From assembly GCA_028716975.1 (NCBI GenBank), contig JAQUOU010000001.1:62001-126000 (forward strand): a stretch of DNA of 64,000 nucleotides, written 5' to 3'. Of the stretch, positions 34,394 to 44,032 are shown piece after piece. Position 1 is the first letter of the stretch. Every line of letters starts with the position of its first letter. This DNA comes from Methylobacter sp. GTDB lineage: Bacteria > Pseudomonadota > Gammaproteobacteria > Methylococcales > Methylomonadaceae. Position numbers and translations under genes: made by a program. Under the pieces are notes generated by a model. It was given only the letters and a program-made list of their open reading frames with translations, ran no database searches and was not told the DNA's origin.

Positions 34394-37066
34394 ATGAGTC
34401 GTACTAAAGTATTTTTTAAAAATGTCTATATAGCTTCAATAATGGGAATTGCGGCTATCTTGTTTATTTTAAAGTATCTACACTTTATTTTTGCAGGCTC
34501 GTCATCGCTACTGCTCTTTTTAATCGTGATTGCCTATACCGCGTGGTACGGTGGATTAAGAGCGGGACTTTTCGCCACCGGGATGAGTGCGGCGGCTAAT
34601 GCTTATCTTTTAGTTGAACCTTACCACGATTTATATATCGCCAATTCCAGTGAAATACTGCGCACCGTGTTATTAGTTAGTGCTGGCGTAATGGCTAGCC
34701 TGATCCTCGCACTCTTACACAAAAAACAACACCAGACCTTACATATGGTTATGCAACGAGAGAAACAGCTTAACAAGGAAATCGCCGAGCGCACCCGAAT
34801 GCAGGCAGACCGGCATTTATATATCTCCCTCGCTAAAAGCAATACCGAATTTATGGCCATGTGCGATACAGAATGCAGGGCTTTTTTCATCAACGATGCC
34901 GGCCTGCGTCTCGTAGGTCTGGATAATCTCGAGCAAGGCCTTAAAACACATATCGTGGAACTTTTTTTCCCGGAAGATCAGGCATTTATTATGAATGAGT
35001 TCTTTCCTGCGGTAATACAAAAGGGCCGTGGCGAGATCGAAATTCGCTTCCGGCATTTCAAAACCGGGGAAGCGCTGTGGATGATTTACAACGTCTTCGC
35101 CCTAAAAGATTTAAACGACGAAATAGTTGGATTCGGTACCGTGAGCACGAACATCACTGAGCGCAAACATGCCGAAGAGGCTTTGCGTAAGAGTCAGATG
35201 GAACTGAATCGTGCTCAGGCAGTCGCTCATATCGGCAGTTGGCGCAAGGACTTCCGCAAAAATATATTGGAATGGTCTGACGAACATTTTCGAATTTGCG
35301 GCCTATCTAAAGACACGCCTTTAACGTGTCACTCATTTCTTGATATCGTGCATCCGGCAGACCGGCAGCTAGTCGAAGCGGCATGGAAAGATGCCCTTGC
35401 CGGCAAGCCCTATGATATTGAACATCGAATTATAGTAGGCGACAAAATCAAATGGGTGCGTGAACTGGCCGAACTTGAATTTGACGAGTCGGGATTGCTG
35501 CTCAGCGGTTTTGGAACGACTGAAGATATTACCGATTTCAAAATCAGCCAGGAAACGTTACATCAGGAGCGGAGTTTCCTGAGACAAGTCATCGATGCGT
35601 CGCCCAGTGTGATTTTTGTCAAAGACCGGGAAGGACGATTTCTTTTAGGGAATGAAGCTTTGGCCCAATCCTATGGCACTAAACCTGAAAACTTGATAGG
35701 GCTGACCGAGAACAGCTTTAATTCCAACGCTGACGAAGTAGCTCAATTTGCTCATGATGACCTTGAGGTTATAAGCTCCCGCAAATCCAAGGTTATTTCG
35801 GAGGTAAAAGTCACGCATTCCGATAGCTCAGTACATTGGTACAGCACAGTCAAAATTCCGCTGCTCGACGGTGAGGGAAATTGTAACAAACTGCTGTGTG
35901 TAGCAACCGATATTACCGAGCGCAAACGCGCGCTAGAAGCGATGCGCCTGGCTGACCGCCGTAAAGACGAATATCTGGCAGTACTGGCCCACGAGCTCCG
36001 CAATCCTCTGGCGCCCATCCGCAATGCCGTGCAGTTGTTGAAAATGCAGGAGCTTACACACCCCAAACTGGCAGCGAGCTTTAATATTATCGACCGCCAG
36101 GTAACTCATATGGCCCGGCTACTTGATGACCTGCTGGATGTAGCTCTTATCATGCGGGGCAAAATCACACTGAAGACCGAGCGTTTGGAACTTACCGGCA
36201 TTGTGAATACTGCATTGGAAACAAGCAGCCCGCTGATTGAATCGCGCGGACAGGAGTTAATTCTCTTACAGACCACGACGCCTCAATGGATCAAAGGCGA
36301 CCGTGTCAGGCTGACACAAGTGCTGTCTAACCTGCTGAATAATGCATCCAAGTATACCAGCGAAGGAGGTAAAATCACGCTAAGCGTGACGCGCGAAGGT
36401 TCTGATGCGGTCATTGAGGTCAGTGATACAGGCATCGGCATTGCCCCGGAGACTCTGCCGCAGATCTTTGATCTTTTTACTCAGGCCAACCATTCTCTGG
36501 CCCATACTCAAGGCGGCCTGGGGATTGGGCTGACGCTGGTGCGGAAGCTGGTCGAAATACATGGCGGCACAGTGACGGCAGCCAGCGCCGGCCAAGGTCA
36601 GGGCAGTTCTTTTACCGTGAGGTTGCCGGCATTATTGGTGAACTCATCCGCTACTGAACCGGCAGTGATCGAACCTGCGTTACCAATGCCTAAATTCCGT
36701 ATTTTAGTCGTGGATGACTATGTAGATGCAGCAGAAAGCCTGGCGCTGGTGTTGCAAACGGAAGGGCATGAAGTCGAAACAGCCGATTGCGGCATGAAAG
36801 CCCTGGAGCGGGCTCAAGTTTTTCAACCGCAGGTCGTTCTGCTAGATATCGGCCTTCCGGACGTGGACGGTTATGAGATCGCCAAACGGCTGCGCACATT
36901 ACCGGAGACCCGGGATGCTATCCTGATCGCTGTAACAGGCTACGGTCAGACTGAAGACCGTGAACTTTCAAAAGTGGCCGGATTCAACCATCACTTGCTC
37001 AAGCCAATAGATTTTGTAAAATTATCAGCCTTATTGGCATCGTCGCAAAACAGCCAGGGCGGGTAA
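34394..37066 (+). CDS. hybrid sensor histidine kinase/response regulator
   Basis: An 890-residue membrane kinase. The N-terminal ~115 residues contain four hydrophobic segments (IMGIAAILFILKYLHFIFAG, LLFLIVIAYTAWYG, VLLVSAGVMASLILALLH), like DUF4118. Three PAS modules follow at about 145-265, 275-385 and 395-515. HisKA has the phospho-acceptor His at residue 533 (LAVLAHELRNPLAPIRNAV). HATPase_c has NLLNNASKYTSEGG and GLGIGLTLVRKLVEIHGG. A C-terminal receiver has Asp818 in VVLLDIGLPDVDGYEIAK. No DNA-binding partner is adjacent, so its output is unknown. Confidence 0.95.
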   Translation: MSRTKVFFKNVYIASIMGIAAILFILKYLHFIFAGSSSLLLFLIVIAYTAWYGGLRAGLFATGMSAAANAYLLVEPYHDLYIANSSEILRTVLLVSAGVMASLILALLHKKQHQTLHMVMQREKQLNKEIAERTRMQADRHLYISLAKSNTEFMAMCDTECRAFFINDAGLRLVGLDNLEQGLKTHIVELFFPEDQAFIMNEFFPAVIQKGRGEIEIRFRHFKTGEALWMIYNVFALKDLNDEIVGFGTVSTNITERKHAEEALRKSQMELNRAQAVAHIGSWRKDFRKNILEWSDEHFRICGLSKDTPLTCHSFLDIVHPADRQLVEAAWKDALAGKPYDIEHRIIVGDKIKWVRELAELEFDESGLLLSGFGTTEDITDFKISQETLHQERSFLRQVIDASPSVIFVKDREGRFLLGNEALAQSYGTKPENLIGLTENSFNSNADEVAQFAHDDLEVISSRKSKVISEVKVTHSDSSVHWYSTVKIPLLDGEGNCNKLLCVATDITERKRALEAMRLADRRKDEYLAVLAHELRNPLAPIRNAVQLLKMQELTHPKLAASFNIIDRQVTHMARLLDDLLDVALIMRGKITLKTERLELTGIVNTALETSSPLIESRGQELILLQTTTPQWIKGDRVRLTQVLSNLLNNASKYTSEGGKITLSVTREGSDAVIEVSDTGIGIAPETLPQIFDLFTQANHSLAHTQGGLGIGLTLVRKLVEIHGGTVTAASAGQGQGSSFTVRLPALLVNSSATEPAVIEPALPMPKFRILVVDDYVDAAESLALVLQTEGHEVETADCGMKALERAQVFQPQVVLLDIGLPDVDGYEIAKRLRTLPETRDAILIAVTGYGQTEDRELSKVAGFNHHLLKPIDFVKLSALLASSQNSQGG

Positions 37067-37139
37067 CGCGGGAGTTCTGGTATAAGGCAAGGCATTATCA
37101 TCCCTTGACCCGCCGGTAGATACTTTAATCCTGGAGGCC

Positions 37140-37190
37140 GTGTGAAAGCCGTTCATGCTTCGACAGGCTCAGCACGAACGGCTTTCACAC
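37140..37190. repeat. isolated long hairpin of the palindromic repeat
   Basis: GTGTGAAAGCCGTTC (37140-37154) pairs with GAACGGCTTTCACAC (37176-37190) around a repeat core (TGCTTCGACAGGCTCAGCAC). It matches the right half of the elements at 32697 and 61601. It lies between two convergent genes and may act as a bidirectional terminator. Confidence 0.7.
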
Positions 37191-37266
37191 GCTCACCCAT
37201 TGGGTTTTCAGGTTAATTATTGAAGTGGTGCAGCACGAAGTGATCCTGTTGATCAACTGGCGAAAA

Positions 37267-37746
37267 TCATTCATCCAGAGGCAGGCGTAAAGGAATCATG
37301 GGCGAGAGTGCGAAGCCATGCCTTTGATAGAAGCGTTGGGCTGATTCATTAATGCGATCGGTCAATAAGGTAATGCGCTTGCAGCCGTTGCTGCGGGCAA
37401 ACTTAACGGCGTTTTCAAGCAAATAAGAACCTACACCGGAGCCGCGATAAGCAGGGGATATGATCATATCTTCGAGTAGCGCAACCTTAGCGCCTAGCGC
37501 TGTCGATACGGTGTAAAGAAGGCAAACCATTCCGACGACTTCACTGTCCTGGCGGACCAATAGAATGTTGCCGATTTCCGGATTGTTAATGATGCGGGCA
37601 AGGCCGAGTCTCTGCGCTTCGTGATTCGGCATGAACTCAAGTTCCTGGGAAAACAGGATCTCCAGCAATTCGCAGAGTGCCGGAATGTCGGTTAAAATTG
37701 CCAAGTGTATTTGCGCCATGCGCTCACGGCTATTTTCCTCTAACAT
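37267..37746 (-). CDS. GNAT family N-acetyltransferase
   Basis: A 159-residue GNAT protein. The acetyl-CoA binding loop is in ISPAYRGSGVGSYLLENAVK and is followed by RSNGCKRITLLTDRINESAQ and FYQRHGFALSPMIPLRL. The start may be the internal Met in ERMAQIHLAI. The substrate cannot be told from sequence. Confidence 0.88.
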   Translation of the reverse strand: MLEENSRERMAQIHLAILTDIPALCELLEILFSQELEFMPNHEAQRLGLARIINNPEIGNILLVRQDSEVVGMVCLLYTVSTALGAKVALLEDMIISPAYRGSGVGSYLLENAVKFARSNGCKRITLLTDRINESAQRFYQRHGFALSPMIPLRLPLDE

Positions 37747-37813
37747 ACCCCTAACCGGGTCCGGTTCAAGAAAGCGTTAATAAGTAAAAAGCCAAATGGC
37801 CACGCATACGTTG

Positions 37814-38218
37814 TCATGGGTTTTGGATATTCCTACGATACAACTCCTCTTGCATCAAATTGGCAAGGAACTCGTCGTCGCTCTGGCCCAGCATACCCTC
37901 CGCAGGCGTCTCAGCGCACCCGCGTTCCGCGTCATCAGCAATCTCTGTCGTACACCCAATCTCCTCGCACCGTTTACGTGTAAAAATGGATGGCTGTTCG
38001 CGATCAAACACCACAGACTGTTGCGGGCTGCTTTGCCGCACCAATACCGGTGCTATTAACTTTACGCCGCTGGTAGTCTTCAGGGAAAGTTCAATGCTCC
38101 TGCGCGCCTCCACAGTAGGCGAGCCGGAAACAACGATTTTCTCCTGAAGCAAAGTTCGCCCGTTCTGGTCTATAAACCGAATGACCACTTCCCCTTCGCC
38201 GGTGATAGAAATTTCCAT
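37814..38218 (-). CDS. uncharacterised protein of an ORFan pair (second gene)
   Basis: A 134-residue protein starting MEISITGEGEVVIRFIDQNG at 38218; a longer frame upstream overlaps its neighbour and is not supported. The N-terminal ~60 residues look beta-rich with regular alternation (LLQEKIVVSGSPTVEARRSI). The C-terminal half is acidic and Cys-containing (RCEEIGCTTEIADDAERGCA, DEFLANLMQEELYRR). I recognise no family. It lies 44 bases downstream of the gene at 38263 and is probably co-transcribed with it. Confidence 0.55.
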   Translation of the reverse strand: MEISITGEGEVVIRFIDQNGRTLLQEKIVVSGSPTVEARRSIELSLKTTSGVKLIAPVLVRQSSPQQSVVFDREQPSIFTRKRCEEIGCTTEIADDAERGCAETPAEGMLGQSDDEFLANLMQEELYRRNIQNP

Positions 38219-38262
38219 GTTAGCCTCCGCCAAAATTGTTGTGCTGAAACCCAATCCAAAGC

Positions 38263-38691
38263 TTATCCAGGGAGAACTTCGTCGAGATAAGCATGCGAGC
38301 CCACCCTCCGGCCAAGTACGAACCTGAAATCTCCCGAGGGTGAGGAAAAGCCGAAGTCTTGTATCCGTAGAACGGCTATAGTGTAACCATTTAGGGGAGG
38401 CGATGAAACATGCGAAGGTGCGTGCAATATTACCGGTGGATTTCCGCCGCCAACAAGAATCATCTGCGTGAAAGCGCTCTCTGAAGAAAAGTCCAGCCAA
38501 GCAAAGCCGGATGCACCTTCTATATCTCTGCCGTAGAAGAACTGGTTCTTCTCGGTGGCGATTTCTCGGACGGTCGTCCGGTCACCGTCCAGGTCGTCAA
38601 GCGCAAGCACAAGGATAGACGGTGCGTCGGAGACCTCTGCCTGAATGATTTGCTCCACTTCAATCTGGAGCATTATGCTGCCTTTTGCCAT
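38263..38691 (-). CDS. uncharacterised protein of an ORFan pair (first gene)
   Basis: A 142-residue protein. The start could be MAKGSIMLQIEVEQIIQAEV or the second Met. It appears beta-rich (SILVLALDDLDGDRTTVREI, TQMILVGGGNPPVILHAPSH, TIAVLRIQDFGFSSP), with no signal peptide and no membrane segment. I recognise no family. The last residues SHAYLDEVLPG precede a 44-base gap to the second gene. A copy of the intergenic duplicate lies 180 bases upstream. Confidence 0.55.
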   Translation of the reverse strand: MAKGSIMLQIEVEQIIQAEVSDAPSILVLALDDLDGDRTTVREIATEKNQFFYGRDIEGASGFAWLDFSSESAFTQMILVGGGNPPVILHAPSHVSSPPLNGYTIAVLRIQDFGFSSPSGDFRFVLGRRVGSHAYLDEVLPG

Positions 38692-38871
38692 TGTCCGCCT
38701 CCCTCATAGCTTTGAACCGGTGAACTTAACAAAGAATATACTCATCGCACATCCCTGCCGACATCTTCACCCCGTCCCCTTCTGGAAATGGTCAGCGGGA
38801 CGAAATTTAAAAAAACCGAACGCGATGTGTGAATACTATAGAAGCCCCCTATACGCATATCCTTTCGTAAG

Positions 38872-38974
38872 GTGTTGATCTATTCATCAATGAAAAATAA
38901 AATAGCCTATATTTCAACCATTTCTGCAATTTACCACATCCCACAATAAAGGCAACATATCCTGCCATTTATCC
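38872..38974. repeat. ~103-base intergenic duplicate, copy B
   Basis: Partner of 33873-33976: GTGTTGATCTA, AAAAATAAAATAG, CACATCCCACAATAAAGG and ATTTATCC in the same order. The two copies differ at many positions, so the duplication is old or the element is a diverged repeat. Nothing else is recognisable in the gap 38692-39114. Confidence 0.65.
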
Positions 38975-39114
38975 GTTCCTGCCCGAATCACTCTATCGAA
39001 TGCGGTATAATAGCCGTTTCAAACCAGTATAAAATTCATACCGGGCGGGCTTATCGGGCTTTGATTAAACGCTTTATTTTAAGCTCATTATTTATCAGGA
39101 TGAAAATATCGCCC

Positions 39115-40080
39115 TTATAGCCATCCTGCCTTTTTAAAGCGGTAATAAAGGATGCTGCAGACTACGCTGATAGCGGCCAGCGCCGACGGATAACCGTATT
39201 TCCACCGCAATTCCGGCATGACTTCAAAGTTCATGCCCCAGATTCCCGCGAAAGCCGTTGCGACTGCGAATAAACCGGCCCAGGCGGCTAGCCTTTTGGT
39301 TACTTCGCTTTCCTCGATAGTCACCATCGATAGATTGACCTGAATCGCCGTGCCTATCGTGTCGCGTATCGTATCTATTGAAGTATTGATATGGTTAAGA
39401 TGATCGTAGACATCGCGAAAATATTCCTGACTATTGACACAGACTGCCGGCACCCGGCCCCGGTGCAATTTACCTGTATTTTCCATTAAGGGGGCGACCG
39501 CATGTTTAAGCGTCATTACCTTGCGCTTGAGCACGTACAGGCGTTCAATATTGGAACGCGCGGAGCCTTTTACGAAAATATGCTCTTCGATATTTTCAAG
39601 CTCGGTTTCAAGCGTATCCAGGACCGGGAAATAACGATCAACGACCGCATCCATCAAGGCATAAAACACGAAGCCTGCGCCCTGGCTCAGTAAATGCGGT
39701 TCCCGCTCGCAACGGCCGCGGACGCCCAGGAAGCCTTTACGGCTGCGATTACGCACCGAAAGAACAAAATTCGTACCCACGAAAACATCGACTTCCCCGA
39801 CCCTAAGCTGGTCGCCATCCATTTCCACTAAATGCATTACGGCAAAGACAGAGTCGCCGTATTCATCTATTTTCGGGCGCTGATGGCTGACCCAGGCATC
39901 TTCAACAGCAAGCGGATGCAAATCAAATTCCTCGCGCATTTTTTCCAGTTCGGCCAGCTCGGCATCCTGTAAGGCAACCCAGACAAAACAACCAGGTATT
40001 ATCAGATAATCGCTGATTTCCTCAATTGAAATGTCCTTGAGCTTTTTTCCTTCCTGATACGCGACACAGTTAATCAGCAT
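39115..40080 (-). CDS. corA: CorA family magnesium/divalent cation transporter
   Basis: A 321-residue CorA protein with a large cytoplasmic domain (PGCFVWVALQDAELAELEKM, AVEDAWVSHQRPKIDEYGDS) and two C-terminal membrane helices. The pore signature GMN is in FAGIWGMNFEVMPELRWKYG with the MPEL periplasmic loop. It ends with basic residues, as is common. It imports Mg2+ or Co2+. It stands alone. Confidence 0.95.
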   Translation of the reverse strand: MLINCVAYQEGKKLKDISIEEISDYLIIPGCFVWVALQDAELAELEKMREEFDLHPLAVEDAWVSHQRPKIDEYGDSVFAVMHLVEMDGDQLRVGEVDVFVGTNFVLSVRNRSRKGFLGVRGRCEREPHLLSQGAGFVFYALMDAVVDRYFPVLDTLETELENIEEHIFVKGSARSNIERLYVLKRKVMTLKHAVAPLMENTGKLHRGRVPAVCVNSQEYFRDVYDHLNHINTSIDTIRDTIGTAIQVNLSMVTIEESEVTKRLAAWAGLFAVATAFAGIWGMNFEVMPELRWKYGYPSALAAISVVCSILYYRFKKAGWL

Positions 40081-40218
40081 GAATGATGTTTCCGATAAAT
40101 GGTTTGCAAGTAAACGTAACTGAGCCGGTCATCTTAGGAACAGCACAACCGCTGGACCGGTTTAATTCGTATAGTTTTGCGGCGCATATTAGCATGGCAG
40201 GCGGGTTTTAAGAGTGCG

Positions 40219-41355
40219 TCATATAAATCTGTCCGGCAGCCATCCCCTATTAACGCATTCCCGGAAACACCAGTCTGGCGTTGTTTCGGTTTTATAGCTC
40301 CAGAAAAACCAGCCCAGGTATTGTTCAAACGTCGCCAACTCCGCGGCGGCATAGGCGCGGTACGCCACCGTCAATTGAAAATTGTCCAGACCTTCCAGAG
40401 CATGATTGAAGGGACCGCTGGCCCACAGCGATACGACCTTTAAATTGATGCCCAGACTCCATTCGCCTACATAAGTCCGCAAGCCGCGATCGCAGTTAAT
40501 ATTATCCGCTTCGTTTTTCCAATCAATAACGGTCTTTTGGACATGCCCGTAAAGATCGAGATCCAGGTCTTCACGCACAAAGCATTGATAGCGGTGAATA
40601 TCGAGTACCGCATTGCTGAATTCCGGTTCTGTTAAAAAACCGGTGTATTCAGTGTAAGAGCGGAAGCCGTCACTAAAAACCACCGCGACATCTTCAGGTT
40701 TACAGTAATTACGGATTCGGAAGTAGGCATCGGTGTTATATTTTTTTAACACATCGGTAGGGATATCCCAGCGCGGTTCATTCAGCACTTCGATGGCATG
40801 TAAGGCGGGGCGGTTGCGGTAGCGTTCGGCCAGCCGTTCGAGCACTCGCAAGGAATGGCTGATATAGTCTTCGTTAGTGTGCCATTCGCAGACATCTTTA
40901 ATACCGCCGTTGTCAAAGCCATTCTGGCAACCGGGCGCAGCATGCAGATCCAGGACGACATGCAAGCCAAATTCCTCGGCCCAATCGAAGGCGCGGTCCA
41001 GTATGTCTATGCCGCCCGCCACAAAAGGATGCGTATATTCACCATAAGCTCTGTGATAAGGATAATCCGGCCCGAATATCCAGTGACCCACCGGAATGCG
41101 TATCGCATTAATGCCGGTTTGGGCAATCCAGGCAAAGTCATCGCGGGTGATAAACGTATTCCAGTGCTGTTTCAATGTTTGCTCTGCCCGCGCGCCCAGT
41201 TCTACGCAGTACGAGGTTTCATCCGTCGCCTGCAGACCATCAAAAAGACTGGGCACCATCCATTTTTCAATGACCAGCCAGCTGCCAAGATTAACGCCGC
41301 GTAGCTTTTTCCCGAATTTGTTGTCGAAACAAGTGTTCATATTATTGCCTGTCAT
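40219..41355 (-). CDS. GH5 family glucan 1,3-beta-glucosidase-like enzyme without signal peptide
   Basis: A 378-residue glycoside hydrolase. LRGVNLGSWLVIEKWMVPSL at the start and INAIRIPVGHWIFGPDYPYH are typical of exo-beta-1,3-glucanases. The acid/base Glu is in AIEVLNEPRWDIP and the nucleophile Glu in TYVGEWSLGIN. The start may be MNTCFDNKFGKK. There is no signal peptide, so it should act in the cytoplasm on an imported or internal glucan. It follows a degenerate ABC-type transporter by 27 bases. Confidence 0.9.
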   Translation of the reverse strand: MTGNNMNTCFDNKFGKKLRGVNLGSWLVIEKWMVPSLFDGLQATDETSYCVELGARAEQTLKQHWNTFITRDDFAWIAQTGINAIRIPVGHWIFGPDYPYHRAYGEYTHPFVAGGIDILDRAFDWAEEFGLHVVLDLHAAPGCQNGFDNGGIKDVCEWHTNEDYISHSLRVLERLAERYRNRPALHAIEVLNEPRWDIPTDVLKKYNTDAYFRIRNYCKPEDVAVVFSDGFRSYTEYTGFLTEPEFSNAVLDIHRYQCFVREDLDLDLYGHVQKTVIDWKNEADNINCDRGLRTYVGEWSLGINLKVVSLWASGPFNHALEGLDNFQLTVAYRAYAAAELATFEQYLGWFFWSYKTETTPDWCFRECVNRGWLPDRFI

Positions 41356-41382
41356 ATTGAATATTAGCGAAACCCGAAAGCT

Positions 41383-43077
41383 TTACAAGGTAATTCGCCG
41401 CCGGTGAAATCTCCCTACCGTCGGCTGGTTGGTCACTGTCAATAGCGCCGCATCAGGCAATTCCTGGCAAATCAACCGGAACATCTCGATTTCACCATCA
41501 GGGGTAAGCGAATCAAATGCTTCCTGCAATAAAATCCACTTGGGCCGCCGCAGCAGCAGCCTAACCAATCCCAAGCGTTGCTGCTGCTCACGCGATAATG
41601 CCTTATCCCAGAAATCAACCTGGTCAAGTTGGGCGGTCAATTCCTTCACCCCCGCAAGCTTCAGCGCTTGCTCAAGCGAAATCTGACTGACGGCTTCATC
41701 GAAAGACGGATAGCAAATCGCCGCGCGTAATGTGCCGGCCGGTAAATAAGGTCTCGGCGGCATAAAAAACATCGGCTCGTCATCGGGCAACTCAATGCGC
41801 CCTGATCCCCACGGCCACAGACCTGCTATCGCCTTAAATAACCTGGAGCCATCAAACGTATTGCCGACGATAAGAACACGCTCCCCTGCCCTTATTTCAG
41901 CATTTAGCGAAGGGATGCAGACGACGTTGTCGAGTCTTGCGATACATAAATCCTGAAACCGCAGAATAGAATCTTCGCCTTTTTCCAGCACGATCCGGTG
42001 CGGGTCGGATCGTTCAAGCTCCAGTTCCAAATTGTCCAGTGCTTTCATTAAACCCAGTACGCGCTCGACCGATGCACGCCATTGCGCAACCGTAGACATA
42101 TTATCGACCGGCCACGATAATGCGGAGGTCATCTGTTGAAATGACTGAACCGATTGCATTAACGCGCCCAGAGTGATACTTCCGAGAATATAGCGCGGGG
42201 CGGATACCAGCACAGGGAACGCCATCGACAATACCGAATAGCCGGATGTGAACAGCATAATATTCGACAACGCATGTGTTTGGCGGTTATAGGCGCCGGC
42301 AATATCCTGAAACAGCCTGAAAAAACGCTTTTGCTCGTCAGCTTCGCTATGAATCAACGCTATCGCCAGCGAATTTTCACGCGCCGTCACCAGGTTGAAA
42401 CGGAAATTAGCCTCTACCGTTTGCCTGCTGTCTGTGGCCTTAATTAACGGTTTGCCGATACGCCAACCTAAAAATGACGCAATAACCGCGTAAAAAATCG
42501 CTATCCAGACCAGATGGCCGTATACGGAAATTTCAACAAACCCTAAATTAACAATCACTTTCCCCGACAGCGTCCAGAGAATAGCTGTAAAACTGATCAG
42601 CACCAGCAGGCTGTAGAACAGCGAATGACACAACGTGATCGCATCTTCAGTGGCAATACGAATATCCTCGGCAATGCGGCCATCGGGATTGTCGTGATTT
42701 GCCGACTGTATATGCGTCACCTGATAATGATGCGCCTTATCCATCCATTGGCCGATGACGCGTTCCGTCAACCAGCTGCGCCACTCTACCTGCATACGGC
42801 GCTTTATTTTTAAATGGGTAGCGGTTGCAGCCATACTGACGGCAAAAATCAGGATAAGCAGGGCGACCTGTTTCCATAAACCATGCATCGAGTGCTGTTC
42901 AAGGGCATTGAAAAGCGCCGCGCTCCATTCGGTAATAACCACGGCAATAACTATCTGAATGACAGTAAGGATGATCAGCGCCAGCGTCCGTTTGCGAATA
43001 GCGTCCTTATTTTCAGAGCTCCAGAAAGGACCGGCCAGACGTATGAATTGGAGGAAAAATCCATTTGAATACTGCAT
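41383..43077 (-). CDS. ABC transporter permease/ATPase of the SbmA/BacA-YddA type with degenerate ATPase domain
   Basis: A 564-residue half-transporter. The membrane domain (ABC_membrane_2) covers residues ~1-330, with FRFNLVTARENSLAIALIHS and the start FIRLAGPFWSSENKDA. The ATPase domain at ~370-564 has lost key residues. Walker A reads GNTFDGSRLFKAIAGLWPWG, without the Lys. The signature reads LSREQQQRLGLVRLLLRRPK. Walker B reads WILLQEAFDSL, with Gln for Asp. The reading frame is open and otherwise well conserved. It probably works as a secondary transporter or in a non-hydrolytic role. Confidence 0.88.
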   Translation of the reverse strand: MQYSNGFFLQFIRLAGPFWSSENKDAIRKRTLALIILTVIQIVIAVVITEWSAALFNALEQHSMHGLWKQVALLILIFAVSMAATATHLKIKRRMQVEWRSWLTERVIGQWMDKAHHYQVTHIQSANHDNPDGRIAEDIRIATEDAITLCHSLFYSLLVLISFTAILWTLSGKVIVNLGFVEISVYGHLVWIAIFYAVIASFLGWRIGKPLIKATDSRQTVEANFRFNLVTARENSLAIALIHSEADEQKRFFRLFQDIAGAYNRQTHALSNIMLFTSGYSVLSMAFPVLVSAPRYILGSITLGALMQSVQSFQQMTSALSWPVDNMSTVAQWRASVERVLGLMKALDNLELELERSDPHRIVLEKGEDSILRFQDLCIARLDNVVCIPSLNAEIRAGERVLIVGNTFDGSRLFKAIAGLWPWGSGRIELPDDEPMFFMPPRPYLPAGTLRAAICYPSFDEAVSQISLEQALKLAGVKELTAQLDQVDFWDKALSREQQQRLGLVRLLLRRPKWILLQEAFDSLTPDGEIEMFRLICQELPDAALLTVTNQPTVGRFHRRRITL

Positions 43078-44032
43078 GTTTTGTGCTCCGGATTATCGGA
43101 AAAAATAGTCAAACGGCGTCATGCAAACACCTGTCTCCTGTTTTTATCGTTCTTAATGACGCCACAAGACGCTCATCCGACATCCTGCTCTTACGCAGGT
43201 AAAATCATAGCCAGACCTGTAGCCGTTTCTGCATTATTGTTTAACAGATATTAATATTATATTTATTATTAACGACATAGTCGGACTAATTTCAGTTCTG
43301 GATGAGAATCGAGGGAGAAAAAAGGCTTGCCTGTGTCTTAAAAGCCACTCCTTTACTGCAGATTCTCTATAAATACTCGAAAAGCCGCGCCAAGGTGTCT
43401 TAAGCTTATATAAAGAGCGATTGCTTTAACATTTCAGGCTATCCCGGAGAGATACTTATAATGAAAGAAGTGATGACCAAAATTTATGTATCCGGCGCAT
43501 AAAATTCGATCAGCCTAAGCCCGTAAGCTAATGAATTGGCATACAAATGTTGGGTTACTCGATAAAGCCGTTAACCCAACCCGCGCGAACTGCTGGATTT
43601 ATTAATTTTCTATGGATCTGCCGCGTTAATAGCATCGAAAATTTCGGCCTGATTTTTTCATGTCGCTATAGGTAACCTCTAAAAATACCGTGCTTAGCCA
43701 AGGCTCTCCTGAGCGTAGACCAAAAGCTCAGCACGAACGGTTCTAAATGCTATCAAAAAGTTAAGTTCGTGGTGAGTTTGTTGAACCATGAGCGTAACTT
43801 ATTTTTAGAGCCTCCCTATAGCCGTTCAAAACCGGCAATAGCACAAAATGTTTTCTACCGGAATAATTTCATTAAACCGTCATATTCGTTCTATAGCATT
43901 GGCAGTTAATAACTCATCTTGCTGACTCGACAATCCGGAGAGCCGGTTTAAAGAATCAGCACAGGTGACGATCACTGCCGGGTCGCCTGTCCTGCTATGG
44001 TCGACTAGAAACAACTACCATCCAGGGGTTTT
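43078..44032. other. long intergenic region with one MITE-like repeat
   Basis: A 955-base gap between divergent genes. The MITE-like element at 43671-43816 is described separately. A 13-codon frame (MKEVMTKIYVSGA, 43461-43502) has a fair ribosome binding site but no family. A hairpin-like GGGTTACTC...GTTAACCC lies near 43552-43580. No protein-coding gene is supported. Confidence 0.4.
43671..43816. repeat. MITE-like palindromic repeat, short form
   Basis: The ends GGTAACCTCTAAAAATA and TATTTTTAGAGCCTCCC are clear inverted repeats. The interior (CTCTCCTGAGCGTAGACCAA; CTCAGCACGAACGG; GTTCGTGGTGAG) aligns over its length with 4950-5096. Confidence 0.8.
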
